Assembly: GCA_034620365.1 (NCBI GenBank)
Contig: JAQGEQ010000015.1
Span: 124,001-188,000, forward strand
DNA length: 64,000 bases
Direction: 5' to 3'
Source: Pegea sp. RAD2-039
Taxonomy: Eukaryota; Chordata; Thaliacea; Salpida; Salpidae
The notes under the pieces are model-generated. The model searched no databases. It saw nothing but the letters and a program-made list of their open reading frames with translations, and was not told the DNA's origin. Below, in pieces: positions 1-12,853 of this stretch (position 1 is its first letter; each line of letters begins with the position of its first letter). Both the position numbers and the translations under genes were made by a program.

Positions 1-1059
1 GTTTTAATGTCTTCTCATAAATCATTTTATATAACCACCAATAAAAATTTCAAAGACCAAAACATAAAGTTCATTATTTAAGTAACGCTTTATTTGAAAT
101 TAAATTTATATAATCTTCAAGTTCATTTATTGTTTTATTTTAAAATCAACTTAACTAAAAACAGTTTTATTTGTATTGTAAACATAACAATACTTTGATG
201 ACATTTTGAAATAGTAACTTTAATCTTTTAAAAAGAGATTGGTATTTAAAAAGAAGATATTTACAAAATCAATCATTTTAAGCCTATGTAATACGAGATG
301 CACATCGATTTGATGTTTACTTTTAAAATTAGAGGTAGAAACTAAGAATGCATTGTCTTTTATTCTTAATAAATAATAAATTAATTATGGAAAGTGAAAG
401 CGAACAGCTTGGCCAAACCTTATATTGTTATGACTAATCCACTCTGAATAACTGACGAGTATTGATTAGCTTATCAGAAATAAGATATTCCAATAGTTTT
501 TAAGTATACACAAGTATTAGCATTAAAAATTTGTAAAATGTCTCGATATTTTTTCTGAAACTATTATTTAAGTCTTAGCTTTACCAGAGCTATTTTTTAA
601 ACACTCTTATTTTTATAATCTGTCAAATAATCTATACTGCTTTATTTACGCTATAATACTTAGTCATTTTAGAAATTTTATAAAATTGCAGATTTATCAA
701 TTCAGATAATTATTTTATTAAATAGAATAAATATTTCTCATCAGCAAAATCTTCCTAAGCTGAAAAATTTGTCTACTTTACCTAAATATTTATATTGATT
801 ATTTATATATTTATATTTTGATTAAACCCTTACTTACTTATCATTAATCATAATTAACTTAAATTGCTCGTAATAACTTGTTTGTAAAGTATTTACATTG
901 TAAATCACACGAATCAGTGTTTAATGTAGTCTCTCAATAATTAGTTGAAACAGCAATCGTTATCATTAAACATTAAATGCAAAACGTAGTGAAGCAAGAA
1001 GTACATTTTCTTCACTTGTAGAAAGTAAACAACAAGTTCCGACAATTAAGAATATCTTC
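1..1059. other. Intergenic, AT-rich
   Basis: This is the stretch downstream of the secreted multidomain gene that ends at 1060 on the minus strand. I see no coding exon, RNA gene or recognisable repeat in it. Confidence 0.5.
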
Positions 1060-4000
1060 TTATTGTGTCAGGCACAACAAACTAATAACTTTATTCCTTG
1101 CTGAAATCAGCTCTTGTGGTGTACTACCTCTAAATTGTAACAAGGTATCCGGGGTAATTGATGTTGCTGTGGTCTTACTTGCATCGTCATTTGGTGTAAC
1201 TACCACTATAGTAGCACCCTTTCTTCGTAGCTTATTTGCATATTCAGTAGTTTTATCATTGCTAACACCTTTTAATTAAAATGAAAATTTACAAATTAGT
1301 TTGTTTAAATCATACTCAAAATATGTTATTACCTCCAGAAAAGAATACAATGACCTTCAAAGCGTTTTGACGGAATGCAAATCCTTTACTGCTGTAGTTA
1401 AAAAACATATGATCGATATATTTAAAAGCGAACCCAGCCCTAGATCTATACCCGCCTTTAAATTTGATCTTACGTATTCCAGAAGAAACCTGTTCTTTAT
1501 TTGGGTACCTAAAGTTTACTATTAGTTAAATACTGAAACAATCGTATAATATATTCGAGTTACCTCGCAAATGTAAAGATAAACTCTGCCAAGTTACTAT
1601 ATTTAACTGCAGCAACTCTTGAATTGGGAATAGACATTTCAGAAACAATTTGTTGAGCAAACTCACGAGTCAACATAAATCTGTTACTCGGTCCGTATTT
1701 AGATGTATCAAGCGCAAAAATCAGATCGATTGGGCTAGTTTTACAAAGTGCGCTAGCCTGTCCAGACAATGGAGAAACCATCGTCGCTTTAAGGTTGCTG
1801 TAAGATAAAAAAAAATTAAAGATCATTTAGTTATTTAAGCGCAAATTTGATGTTACCGAACAGTGATTTTATAGCATAGCAAAGAAGATAGGTCTTTCAG
1901 CTCGATGGACTGTTGAACAGTTTTAGTTTCAAGTAATCTCTTTCCTTTACAATCAGTGAGTTTAACCTTGAAAGTAGAGCTGGTAGCATTCCATTTCAAT
2001 AGCAGGGTTGAACTATTCAATAGAAGGTTTTGGATAAATTAAGTTGATCTAATATTAGAGTATCCCATAAATAACTCTAATAAAATAGTTTTAAAAAATA
2101 TATGGTAAAAAATTGAACTTATTTTTAGCGAATTTTAGCTTTTTACCAAGCAACAAAACTAGTAAAACAAGATATATTTCCTAATTACTTTTCAGTTCTT
2201 CTGTCTGTAATTTCTAAGTTTTTCAAGTAAACCAAATTAAGAGTCTTTATTGAAATTTGGCTCGGTTTCCCAGTCGACCCATAACTATCAACAGGAATAA
2301 CTATAAATACAAAATTAACTTTCAATCAGTTTTTAAAACATCAAAATTTTCAAGAAAAAAATTCGAATCAAAGGCTTTAAAATAACTTTCAAATATTGTT
2401 CCATACATTTTTACTGAAAAAGGCTCTGAATACCTTTTATAATATATTCAGTTTCTGGTTGCAAGTTTTTAAACTCAGCTGAAGTTGCTTCTAGTTGATT
2501 TATTACATTCAGTAGCACATAGTCTTCATAAATTTGAACAATGTACCCTGAAGCGGATGGTACAGACTCCCATTTGAAAGACACAAATCTTTTTCTTACA
2601 ACATCAGCTTCAAGTCCCTGGACTTTACCTCCAAACATGCCAACTTGATAAAAAGTTGTAATAATTTACAAATGAAACAAACAATACTTTCTTCAATCAA
2701 ACTCACATTTATCACAATCGATTATGAAATTTAGTTTGGGTACTCCAAACTGGCTTCCTTCAACCATAACGCCAGAATACTTGTCGATACACCAGCAGTT
2801 AACTGATTGATCAAAAGATCTGCAAACTCTTGTAGAAAAAGTTCCATCAGCTTCACAGATTGGATAATCTTCGGCAGAAATGTCTTTGTTCATTGCAGCT
2901 TCTTTTGCAACAATCATATACTGCTGTTGACATCTAAATAATAAAATTACGTTTGTAGAGTTTAGGATTGAAATCAAGTCATTTTGCTTATTCTAATAAA
3001 TTGAAGTTCATTTCTGTTTATATTTACAGTGTAAAAGATTTTGTGGTTGGTTCTTTGGTTGTAGGTTTTGCTGTAGCAATTGTAACTGTCTCTGCTGTTG
3101 TTGTTTCAAAGCTAAGATCCAAAATAATAGAAGATTCATCTTCTTCATCAGTTGCCTTTGTACGAACAGACAGAGGATCAGAAAACTTCCCAAACTCAGC
3201 TTGAACTTTAGCTGAAGCAACTCGGATGAAATACTGAGTATTTGGTTGAAGATTTTCGAACAGAACTGACGGTGCAGCAACATTTTCAGCAACATATAAA
3301 ACAGTATTTAGATCGCTGCTCAGCAGTTTTACTTTGTATTTCTGTAAAAGAAATATTTTTAACAATCGAATACGTTGGTTATTTAAACAAACAAAAAATT
3401 GATTAAAAATTTATGAAAAAAATTGTCAAATAATTTTATTATCATCATGAAGTCGAGATCAATCTTACTCGAGCTTCCTGACTAGCAACCCAGTAGGCTA
3501 CAAAGCTGTCTTGGTTAACTTCTCTGATAAAGAGACGGGAAGGAGGAGACATCATCCGTTTTTCTACTTCATTAACTTCGCCACTAACAGGAATTTTGGT
3601 TATAGTGTACACACGAAAAAGGTACTTATTGCCTCTTTCAAGTTTTTGAATCAGAGCCATGTTAACATTTACAGGCATCTGAATTATGACATTTTCTGTG
3701 TCATCTACCGGCATCACCTTAAGTAAAGATGTCATTGAAAATGTCTTAAATTTATCTGATATCTTATACCTCAACCATAAAATCTGTTACACCAGGAATT
3801 GCATCCCACATTAAAAGAACATTATCGGATCCTGAATCAGAGAATACTTTGAGATTGGTTGGTCGTTTTAAGCTGCCTGAAATTTGAGAAAAAGTTACAA
3901 ATTGTAACCTGATGAAAAACAATCACCTATAATCGTAGGACACGATGAACTCTGAAGACACTTTTCCCCATTCCAAAATGGTTTATTGTTAGGACACTGA

Positions 4001-5425
4001 CATCCATAAACACATCGTCGATCACAAACTGGATCAGGATTTTCACAAGTTGCTTTGCAGTGAGCCAAACAACCTTGAAGTTCTTGGCCACCTTTACAAA
4101 CCTCCCCTGTAAAAAAAACTTTAGCCTCAACCGATTATTCTTTCAAGGGCATACAAACCACTGGTCACATATAAAGGTTCACTTTGTTCACTTTCAGCAA
4201 ACTTTCCTAATTCATCTTTGTAGACAGCAGACACAGTAATTCGGTAACCATTATTTTTTTCCAATTTAGTTAAGGAAACAAATAGGTCAGTGAGAAAAAT
4301 TTTCTGCTTTACCATTAAACCAATTTGTTCGCTAAAATAAGTTAAGTGAAGAACATTAAAACAACTTTAGTTATTAGCTGTTCTTTTCCAGAGTTGTTTT
4401 CATGAAAATTAAGCATTATTACAGGCAGTAATTATCAATTATTAATATGATATTAAGTTGTAAACTTTTATCTAAATTTTTCTGAAATGGAAACTTGTTC
4501 TACTTTGAGTAGATAAATCTAAAAAAGGGAACCTTGAACTTTCATCTTTAAGGATAAGCTAAAGTAGTCCCAGGAGATTGGATCAAACATATTTTTATAA
4601 TCTAGTAATAATAAAATGCTTTTCTTTGATCTATAAAAGTTTGAAAATTATTCAGTAAATGGAAATGATTTTAAGGGAATCAAAAGAATATTTATGTTAT
4701 TGAAATACCTTTAAATTATACGATTGAAATATTGATTTTTAAATTGAAAATAAAAGCTTACTTGAACACTTTGACGTTATAAGCAAAAGCAGATTGAACA
4801 TCATCCCAAAATATGAATAAACTCCCGTTTTTGATTGGCGATAAAGCTTGAGGTGCATTGGGTTTGGTTAAAGAAGAATCAACTATTTAAACAAAGTTTA
4901 AGTAATCATACCATTGATAAAAGTATTTTTATTAAATCCTATTCGTTGTGGCGAAGTTTTAGATTAGTAAAATAAATCCAACAACACGCATGATAAAACA
5001 ATAAACAATATAATAATTAACACAAGACTTCGTTATTTGCATTAAACTTTCTTTTTTCAAACTTGTCAGTTACTACAAATGTTATTACTACAAAAATTTT
5101 ATTTATATATTTATAATTAATTATTTTAAACTATATAACAACAAAAATAACAGTCTATTTGATAAATTGTTATAGTATTGCATAATTTATAAATAACATA
5201 ATGCTGATAGAAAAAATATTTTTAAGCTATATGAAAACTTGTCTTGGTTTTATACTTTACCTTTTAAATCATTGGTGGGTATACAGGTTGCTTGGTGTAA
5301 AACTGAAAGTAATAAAAAAAGAAAATTAAACAAAACAGCTTTTATTTTCATAAAAAACAATTTCTATCAGCATACTTACTAAAAAGCAGAATAGAAAATA
5401 GAAGAAATCTTTTTAGTAAAATCAT
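1060..5425 (-). CDS. Secreted FN3/TIL/thyroglobulin-1/vWA protein
   Basis: Fourteen GT-AG exons read in phase: 5380-5425, 5261-5302, 4762-4882, 4159-4331, 3927-4106, 3469-3876, 3028-3341, 2707-2933, 2434-2643, 2189-2300, 1857-2012, 1564-1797, 1333-1508 and 1060-1268, giving about 868 residues. Exon 1 encodes a hydrophobic signal peptide (MILLKRFLLFSILLF). Next come an FN3 domain (exons 3-4), a trypsin-inhibitor-like domain with ten cysteines (exon 5), FN3 domains (exons 6-7), a thyroglobulin type-1 domain with six cysteines and the CWC signature (exon 8), two more FN3-like units (exons 9-11) and a C-terminal vWA domain (exons 12-14). The protein is probably extracellular, in matrix adhesion or protease control; that role is inference. 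The vWA opens with DLIFALDTSKY, so the canonical DxSxS metal site is incomplete. Exon 6 changes frame by one base near 3762-3772, which is either an assembly error or a true lesion. The donor at 4158 (GTTTGT) is weak. Confidence 0.8.
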
Positions 5426-5461
5426 ATCAATTGTTCGCTAAGAATAAATATTCAAGTTTTT

Positions 5462-7043
5462 CTGAAAAATAAATTACAAACTAATCTCAAGTTATTTAGT
5501 TACTTTCAACGTTTTCTAAGCGTTTAAGTGATTCTATTTTATAAACAAACTCAAAATAGTTTCTTTTATCATGCTGTTTCAAAATCACATTAGTTCTTCT
5601 AATTCGTAAAAGTATCTTTTTGTAGAAAAGTTTCATTTTTGAAACTGAAGAGTTTACTTTATTAAGTATTATTTTATAGAAAACACCCTCAGGCATTGAT
5701 TGTACTTTAATTTTCAAAGCAAATTGACTTATCAGCCTTCCTGACGTACACACATGTACAAAACTATTTGATGATAACGAGAATCCCTTTAGGCATTATT
5801 GAATTTCTTTCAATTGATATAAAGTAAGATATAAGAATGTTTTAGCAATTACACAAAAGAATTAAAATTAACATTGATAATATTTCTATATTTAGAAGGT
5901 CTAGATGTAGTTTTTTAAGCTTATACTAGAAAGCATGATGAAAAAGATAGTAAAAAACTAATAAATTGATGAAGTAATTAGTGATCTCAATTATCTCTTA
6001 TTGATTATGATCTCTTATTGAGTTCAATTTATAAACAAAACAAATTAAGTTGACTCAACTGAATATTGGTAGAAACTAATCATTAATAGTGAACAACAAT
6101 GAAATGAAATGTTACTTTAAGGCTAAATTATACTATAGTTATTTGGATTTTATCGAAGTATTACTTTTATTAGTTATCTATTTTTCCTAACTATCAAAAC
6201 CTTTTTTCAAAACTGCAAACTAATCAAAACTAAAACTTAAGCTACAATTTGAATGCATAAAGCTAGCAGCAAATTTAACGAAATTGAACTCATTCAGAAG
6301 CATCGTTCTTTATAAATCTGTTGCAAAGTTTTTTTTTATCAAAACCGAGGTTGATGATGTCACTTTGCCGTAAGCTATTCAAAACTTCTTCATTAAGTGT
6401 GTGAGATAAGAATAGAACTTTGAAGCTATTTTAGTTGTCAACTTTGGATCTAATACTGATGATCATTTCGAAAATAGATTTGTGCAAAAATATGTTTGTC
6501 GTGTAATGATACTGTGAATTAAGAAAACGTGCTATTTACTTCGTATGATATAGTATTAAAAAATTCTAAAAGATTTGCAGATAAAATCAATCTTTCAAAT
6601 TCAAATCCGGTAGAAATAAAGCAACAACTCAAAAAATGTTACTAGTTTTGATAAATTAATTAAGTTAAGTTATTAATTGTATTAAAAATCATATCTACAT
6701 CAAAAAGATCATTTTAAAATGCTTACTATAGAAGATCTTTAAACTTGTTATGAAATAATTTATCTATAAATACAAATAGAAATGTATGAAAGCTTTAACT
6801 AGTATTTAGATCGTAAAACACTGAACGCTAAAATCTATTATAGCAAAAATAATTTTTGAAGGTATTTATCATAACTAATTATATTATAACATTTTTTCAA
6901 ACAAACCATTAATTTCAAGTGTATATTAACTCTCATGTACTACAGTAAAATAACTATTTTGTTTTTAAGTTATGCAAAAACTATAATTTTTTTATATTGC
7001 TTATTATGGTATAACAGTAAAATACTTTGCCGCTGACGTAAAT
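5462..7043. other. Intergenic, AT-rich
   Basis: This stretch lies upstream of the secreted multidomain gene. An 85-codon minus-strand ORF at 5496-5753 has no recognisable domain and I do not count it as a gene. Nothing else is supported. Confidence 0.45.
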
Positions 7044-7537
7044 GTGTTAAACTCTCGGATAAACCGTTGTCATTCAGTAATAAGCTTTGCAGTAGATAGC
7101 GCGTATAGCTATTTATCGTTTTCCAAGAAAAGGTCTCCTAAGAAACAGTCAGGAAGGCAAAGAATGGAAAGAGTCGAAGTTACTAGCCAAGGGCTTAAAG
7201 TACTGGAGCTTACTCGATTTTCCAGGAAGTTGAACCATATGATGGTGGATGTCTCTATTGCGGGCAATGTATTTAAAGCTCTTATAGATACCGGATCTTC
7301 GAAGAGCTTTGTAAGTGAAAAGATTGCTCGAAACTTCAAGATTCACAAAAGCTTGAAATAAATTTAAAGTAGAAGTGGCTCAATCGTTTAGAGTGTGCAA
7401 GATAACTTAATTTTGCGAGGGAAACCTCCATTTATTAAAAACATTGCAGAAATATAAATCTATTTATCATGGAGGACCTCGATGTAGAGTTGGTGCTGGG
7501 AAGGGACTTCCTTGAAACTCATTAGAAAGCTGTGTTC
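7044..7537 (+). mobile_element. Degenerate Ty3/gypsy-type retropepsin fragment
   Basis: A 105-codon reading frame (7044-7361) contains a retropepsin core: a hydrophobic strand, then ALIDTGSSKSFVS at about 7278-7316, the DTG-S active-site loop of retrotransposon aspartic proteases. After stop codons and frame changes, a second piece near 7469-7523 reads MEDLDVELVLGRDFLE, which resembles the closing strand of Ty3/gypsy proteases (the LG-DFL element). I see no reverse transcriptase, integrase or LTR around it, so this is an isolated, broken pol remnant. The assignment to Ty3/gypsy rather than another LTR clade is inference from the motif spacing. Confidence 0.7.
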
Positions 7538-7544
7538 AAAATTC

Positions 7545-9248
7545 TTAATTTTTTAGATTCGTTATTTGAAATAAATACTGCGAAAAATTTCAGCTCAAAA
7601 TTGATTATAGATTTCATCTTTATTTTCAACTATCATCATAAACATAGTTGTAGTACTTTGTACAAAGTTTTACTTTTTCGTTATGGAATTTAATGTATGT
7701 TTGTATGCTCAAACGTTAATTTTTTTCATAAATAAGTAAGTAAGTTCAAAAACCTTCGAATGACTTCAAGTTATAATTTGCGATGTTGATTATGACTAAT
7801 TAAAAGTTGGAAGTTTAAAAATAAGCATTTGAAATAGTTTGAAAAAAGTTTTGTAATTTTTAAAGAAGACTTGATTTGCTCTTGAGTATTTAAAGTAAGA
7901 TCCTAAGTTTAAAATTGTTCTTAGAGTTGGATAACTTCTTTAAATTCACCAAGCTAACTTAGAAGAAACCGTAATGTTTGATTCAATTTAAATTGATTCA
8001 AACAAACCTAAACAACAAAATAAATTACATTTGCTAAGAATGTGTGGTTGGACAACAATACCTTAATAACAAGCTATAAAAAGTCTACCATTATTGCCAA
8101 TAAACTCTAGAGATATCAGTATTTAAAATAAATATACAAACAAATTTAAGTTTGTGAATAATTAGCCTGATGTTCAAATATAAAAAGAACATGGAATCTA
8201 ATCGAATGCTACATCAATTTTTGTTTGTAATGATTCATATAAACATAAATAATAAGAAGATAGAACAAACAAAGATTTTTATTATATATTTGATAACAAA
8301 AGTAGTTTCAGTAATTTGTAAATAGTACTAAATTAAGTTTCACTTGTGAGCTTGTCTCATAAATAAAAGCATTATATTATAAAAATCGCTTAATCAAAAA
8401 AATAAACTATAAGTTCAAGCTAATGAAAACATCAAATTTTTGTAAGGTGATTTATTTTGATGATGATTTACAGAAAACAGTTTGTTCCAAATCACCCTAG
8501 TCTTAACAAAAATTTTTATCAGACTATATTTTTTGAAATTATCAGGAATAATTAGTTTTATTTGTGTCTTTCGCTCTATAAAGAGAATTTTTAAATAATT
8601 CGAAATTGTATCATTTTTTGCATTAGTCGCTCTTATCATCACTAGTGACGATTTGCTTTAAACTTATTAAACTAATTTTTATATATTTGGTTGTATATGA
8701 AATCATAAACATAAAATTAAGACGATAAGTTTTCCTTTGCGCCATAAAAATCAACAAAAAACTTTTTTCTGATTTCTCCTAGGATTCTTTAACTTTAGCT
8801 ACTAAAAATCTAAACTGTGAAAATTGTTAAAAGTACAATTGAAAATTGAGTTTGAAAATTAGCAGTTTATTAAAGCAATTAAGGTTAAGCCTGATTTGTT
8901 ATAATGAATAAAATCGCAAGTATCAGTTTATCGATTAAATAATATATTTGTCTCAAACCGGTTTGTTTTATTTTGATGATAATGAGTAAGTTTTTAAAGA
9001 TTAAAAGAAAAAATGATACATGTAAAGATTAATTCTTTGAAACTCTTTCATAAATGCGAGGAACCACTTGGAGTAAGTTGTATTACCTCTGTTTCAATAT
9101 TAAATAAGATATGTAAGCAGTTGGTACGTCTAAAGTTTCTTTATAACTTACTAAGATATAGCGTGAAGAGGATTTTTGTTATTTATTTAGACAGATAAAA
9201 ATTATTAAAATGTAAAACAATAAATGAAAGCAAGTTACAAAATATTTT
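7545..9248. other. Intergenic, AT-rich
   Basis: I see no gene. Short ORFs at 8415-8642 (-) and 9013-9198 (+) are low-complexity and lack recognisable domains. Confidence 0.45.
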
Positions 9249-9254
9249 TTTATT
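9249..9254 (-). terminator. Candidate poly(A) signal for NDUFS6
   Basis: AATAAA on the minus strand lies about 50 nt downstream of the NDUFS6 stop codon, a position consistent with a cleavage and polyadenylation signal. Confidence 0.5.
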
Positions 9255-9306
9255 TTTGAAAGATTAAATATAGAAACATCCGAAATTTCTACGGACTAAA
9301 AACTAT

Positions 9307-10067
9307 TTAATCTTTCTTTTTTTTAACAAATCTTAACCCAGAATAAGGACATGTCTTCACCTTACCGTTGTCCTATAAAATAAAAGTTTATCATTTACAG
9401 ATTTGAAATAAAAAAAACTTCAGTTACGTTCTTAGAAAACTTAAAAAAACTTTACCAAGTTGATATAAACTCTCGGATGTCCCAAAGCAGGTGATTCAAG
9501 TCCTTGACTTCCATCTGAAACAGCTATTCTTCCATCAACTTCTATAGGAGGAACTTTAGCTATCATATCAATTGCCCAATTTTGGTTCACCTAAGCATCA
9601 AATGATTAAGAAAAGTTACTTTTAGTGACCAATATCAAGAAGATAAATCAAGAGATGTACAGATTAACAAAGTTTAAAAGTCTTACCAGCTTCTTTCTGC
9701 CAATAAAACGAGCATTTCTTGGGTCATTTTTTTCAAAATACTGAAAATAATAATTAGATAGAAATTATAATAATTGGCTAATATGTACCAAATACAATAT
9801 TTTAACTTATTGATTTAAACAATTTAATTTTAAGATAGTTTATGAATAAACAAATATTTATAGATACAGCAATGAAATTGAATAAAAATAATTATATACT
9901 TGTCCTGTATGAGTTACTTCTGACCCTGCAGGGTGACTGGAATCTATAGGAGCTTTGATAAACCTTCCTTTGTGTACTACAAATTTGGCTGTTTTATCTG
10001 ATTCTACTATATCAGACAAACATCTAATTATTTGCCGACGTAGTGGAAGAACTTTTAACAAGGACAT
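9307..10067 (-). CDS. NDUFS6: NADH dehydrogenase iron-sulfur protein 6, mitochondrial
   Basis: Four phase-0 exons (9900-10067, 9687-9740, 9456-9590, 9307-9372) encode 140 residues. The basic start [17 protein letters not shown] looks like a mitochondrial targeting peptide. The conserved core follows in order: SEVTHTGQ, the [19 protein letters not shown] segment (human RFVGRQKEVNENFAIDLIA), [11 protein letters not shown], and a C-terminal [14 protein letters not shown]6 is an accessory subunit of respiratory complex I at the matrix-arm/membrane-arm junction and normally binds one zinc ion through Cys, His, Cys and Cys. Here the first cysteine (human ACDGG) reads VSDGS and the last (human CGYC) reads CPYS, so two of four expected ligands are serine. 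The gene is otherwise intact. A short 5' leader starts at an acceptor-like site at 10082. Confidence 0.93.
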
Positions 10068-10082
10068 AATAAAACAAACACC

Positions 10083-11780
10083 CTGTTATTGTTTACAAAT
10101 TTTATTATTCATTATCAAATGTTATTTTATTTAAATATAACATTAGTTTTTGGAGTTCAAAATTAACCATATTAAAATTGATTGAAATATTATTCAGTTG
10201 AAATGAGATTAAACAAATCAAAAACGATAAACTACCAAATAACAACAATTATAAATAAATTATAATTATAACCTCAATCAAGAAAATAATATAAAAAGCT
10301 TTATAAATTTCATATAAAATATAAAAAATTGTTACTTATGAGCTCTTAAACAAATCAAGAAATAATAAATATTTATAATAAGTTAAATAGGAATATAAAT
10401 CTATTAGTTGTTAACTTAACTCTACTAAATCATTAATAAAAAATTATTAGTGAAAAACAATAAAAATATAAAGTTAATTTTTTTAGGTTTTGAACTGATA
10501 AAAAAAATTTTAGCAAAAAATATATAATTTTATTCTTATAAGATAATATTATCAATGTTTACTAGTGAGCTATAAGATTGAAAAAACTGTCAAATTTATA
10601 ACAAAATTGAATTAAACAATATTTTATATTAAATAATTATTAGAATAAAAGATATGAGCCAAAAATATATTCAAAATAAATATATCTCAAAAAATTAAAC
10701 TACAATCAAAAATTACAAATAAAAAAGTTTAAATATTTTAACAGCAAACATATTTTATAAAAAAATTGATATGAAAATCTGAATGATCAATCTTTAGAAA
10801 TACTTTCTAAATTAAATTAGTAGATAATTGATGTAGTATCAACAACCAGAGTTAAGCTAATTAAAAAATTGAATAACTAAAAGCTAAAAAACAATATTGT
10901 AATTCTGCATTAACTTTATATTTGATTCATCCGATGAAAACTTTAAATTTATCTATTCATGTAATAGTCAAAACTGTTTAATGGTAACTTAAATATAGAG
11001 AACTTTGTATTATTTACAAAGACATAAAATTATCCAATTTCAATGTCAATAATCTATGTGTAGGATTTGTAACAAATTGCATTTTCAAACTTTTGGATTT
11101 TATTATTTCATACAAAAAAAATTAAAACAACCAAATTAAAACTTAAAATAAATGATTTATACAAATTAATATTTAGCAGATAATATCAAGTAATTACTCT
11201 CTAGCAAGAAAGCAGCTATTAATGCTTCTGAGGCATTTTTCAGTTTAAAATAAATTCTTTATAAAAAGATAACTAAGAATATAAAATAAGAAAAACGAAA
11301 ACCTTATCGCTTTATATATTTTGCATAGTCTACAAAATTACTTTTACTTATCATCTTTAATAATAATATAAGTACTTAAGCAAGATAATGGAAATGAAAA
11401 TAATAGAAATAATCTACACCGTTTGTAATAGAAAATGATACGAAGCAATAATGTGAACCAACCTTTCTCCGCAAATTCTTTAGTATAATGTATTAAATCT
11501 TACAAACTTAATAATTTAGATGCCATCAAATTTAGATACTGCCTTGATGGCTACTTATTCAAGTTAATAAGTCTATGGTTAAAAAGCCCAACCTTTCACT
11601 GCATTGTTCTTTAACCTCGTATTGTTGCTTTTGTGGCTAACACTGAATAAGCGTTAAAATGAATTGCATCTTCTTTTGTGGTAACTAAAGACTCTTCGGA
11701 CTTGAAATGAGCCTCAAAAAGATTCCTTACCATTCTGATCTATCTGACAAACACCAACGTCTTCACATCACCATCAATAG
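10083..11780. other. Intergenic, extremely AT-rich
   Basis: This long A/T-dominated stretch lies upstream of NDUFS6 and contains no open frame of note, RNA gene or recognised repeat. Confidence 0.45.
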
Positions 11781-12262
11781 GAAATGATATACATGGGTAA
11801 TAATCATTCGATGCTAACATTGATAATGAAGTAGACACCAGAAAAGGAAACAAAGCCTTCAGTCGACATAAAAGAGTTAGTAGAAAAAAAACAGCTCTAA
11901 AACGAGACAAATACTCTCTATACAGAGCTGTCGTGCTAACGACATTTCTGTACGGATCAAAATTTTGGGTATGTTACGGTCGTTCTTCACAACTTCTGAA
12001 CTATTTTTGGTCAACGCTACCTCCTTAATATCATTTGCACTTAAATTATTTTTCATTTCTGATGCATTTCTTTACTTGTTAGGACTAAGTTGCTCACTAT
12101 CGAATCTATATTCATAGAATAGACATATTTGGGTCAGTCATCTCCTCAGAATGGATAACAAGCATTTACCGAAAATTGTATTAAACAGCGAGCTTTAATC
12201 TCACTGCAAAAATAACAGTGCTCTAAAAAGAGGTAAGAAGAACTAGTTAGATCTTCGTTAGA
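11781..12262 (+). mobile_element. Degenerate LINE reverse transcriptase C-terminal remnant
   Basis: Across indels and stops, the plus strand reads DANIDNEVDTRKGNKAF, then SLYRAVVLTTFLYGSKFWV (about 11910-11970), and further on RMDNKHLPKIVLNSEL (about 12149-12196). In that order these match the C-terminal segment of a widespread non-LTR retrotransposon polymerase (consensus pieces VYRAVVLTTLLYGSETW and RMDDSRLPKIVLYSEL, from general family knowledge). The frame is broken several times and no 5' RT motifs are recognised, so this is an old, inactive fragment of a different LINE family from the one at 27.3-28.4 kb. Confidence 0.7.
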
Positions 12263-12853
12263 TCTTTGGCTGAAGAGTACTTTGCTAAGTCAATTCAAAA
12301 AGTTTTTCTTTGTAAGGTTGTAATATACTCGAGATTAAAGGTGGTGCGCTTTTGTGCAACTTTTAAATATCTTTAAGTTAGATTTTAAAGCTTAGCAGAA
12401 GTTCATTTAATTTGTTCAGTGTTTAACTCATATAATTCGACAACAACTATAATTTCGAAATTGAAAAAGTTGTCTTAACAAAATTTAAAAAATGTTTTTC
12501 AACTAACTTTCACAACTAATAATAGTATCAATGAAACGTTTTATAAGCAAATATATTTTTGATTATGAATACGCAAATGACTATAATAAGTTGTTTCAAA
12601 GAAATTTATTCAACCAGAATTATCTTAGAGTGTCCTCCAATGCCTCTGCAAAAATGTTAAAAATCTCATTTTTCTAAACAATTCAAAAGAAATCTAAATG
12701 TAGTCAACATTAAAAGATCAAATTGTTGACGAAATGTCAAATCGAAATAATTTGGATTTATCTTAGAAATATTTACAAACAGATTAGTTTGTAGCCTTAT
12801 TTCGTGCTATCACCTGGAATTTAACATTTTTTATCTGATATTTACTTAAAAAA

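Noticed and set aside
5496..5753. 85-codon minus-strand ORF upstream of the secreted gene
   Set aside because: Basic low-complexity translation with no recognisable domain, no splice context and AT-rich composition like the surrounding intergenic DNA.
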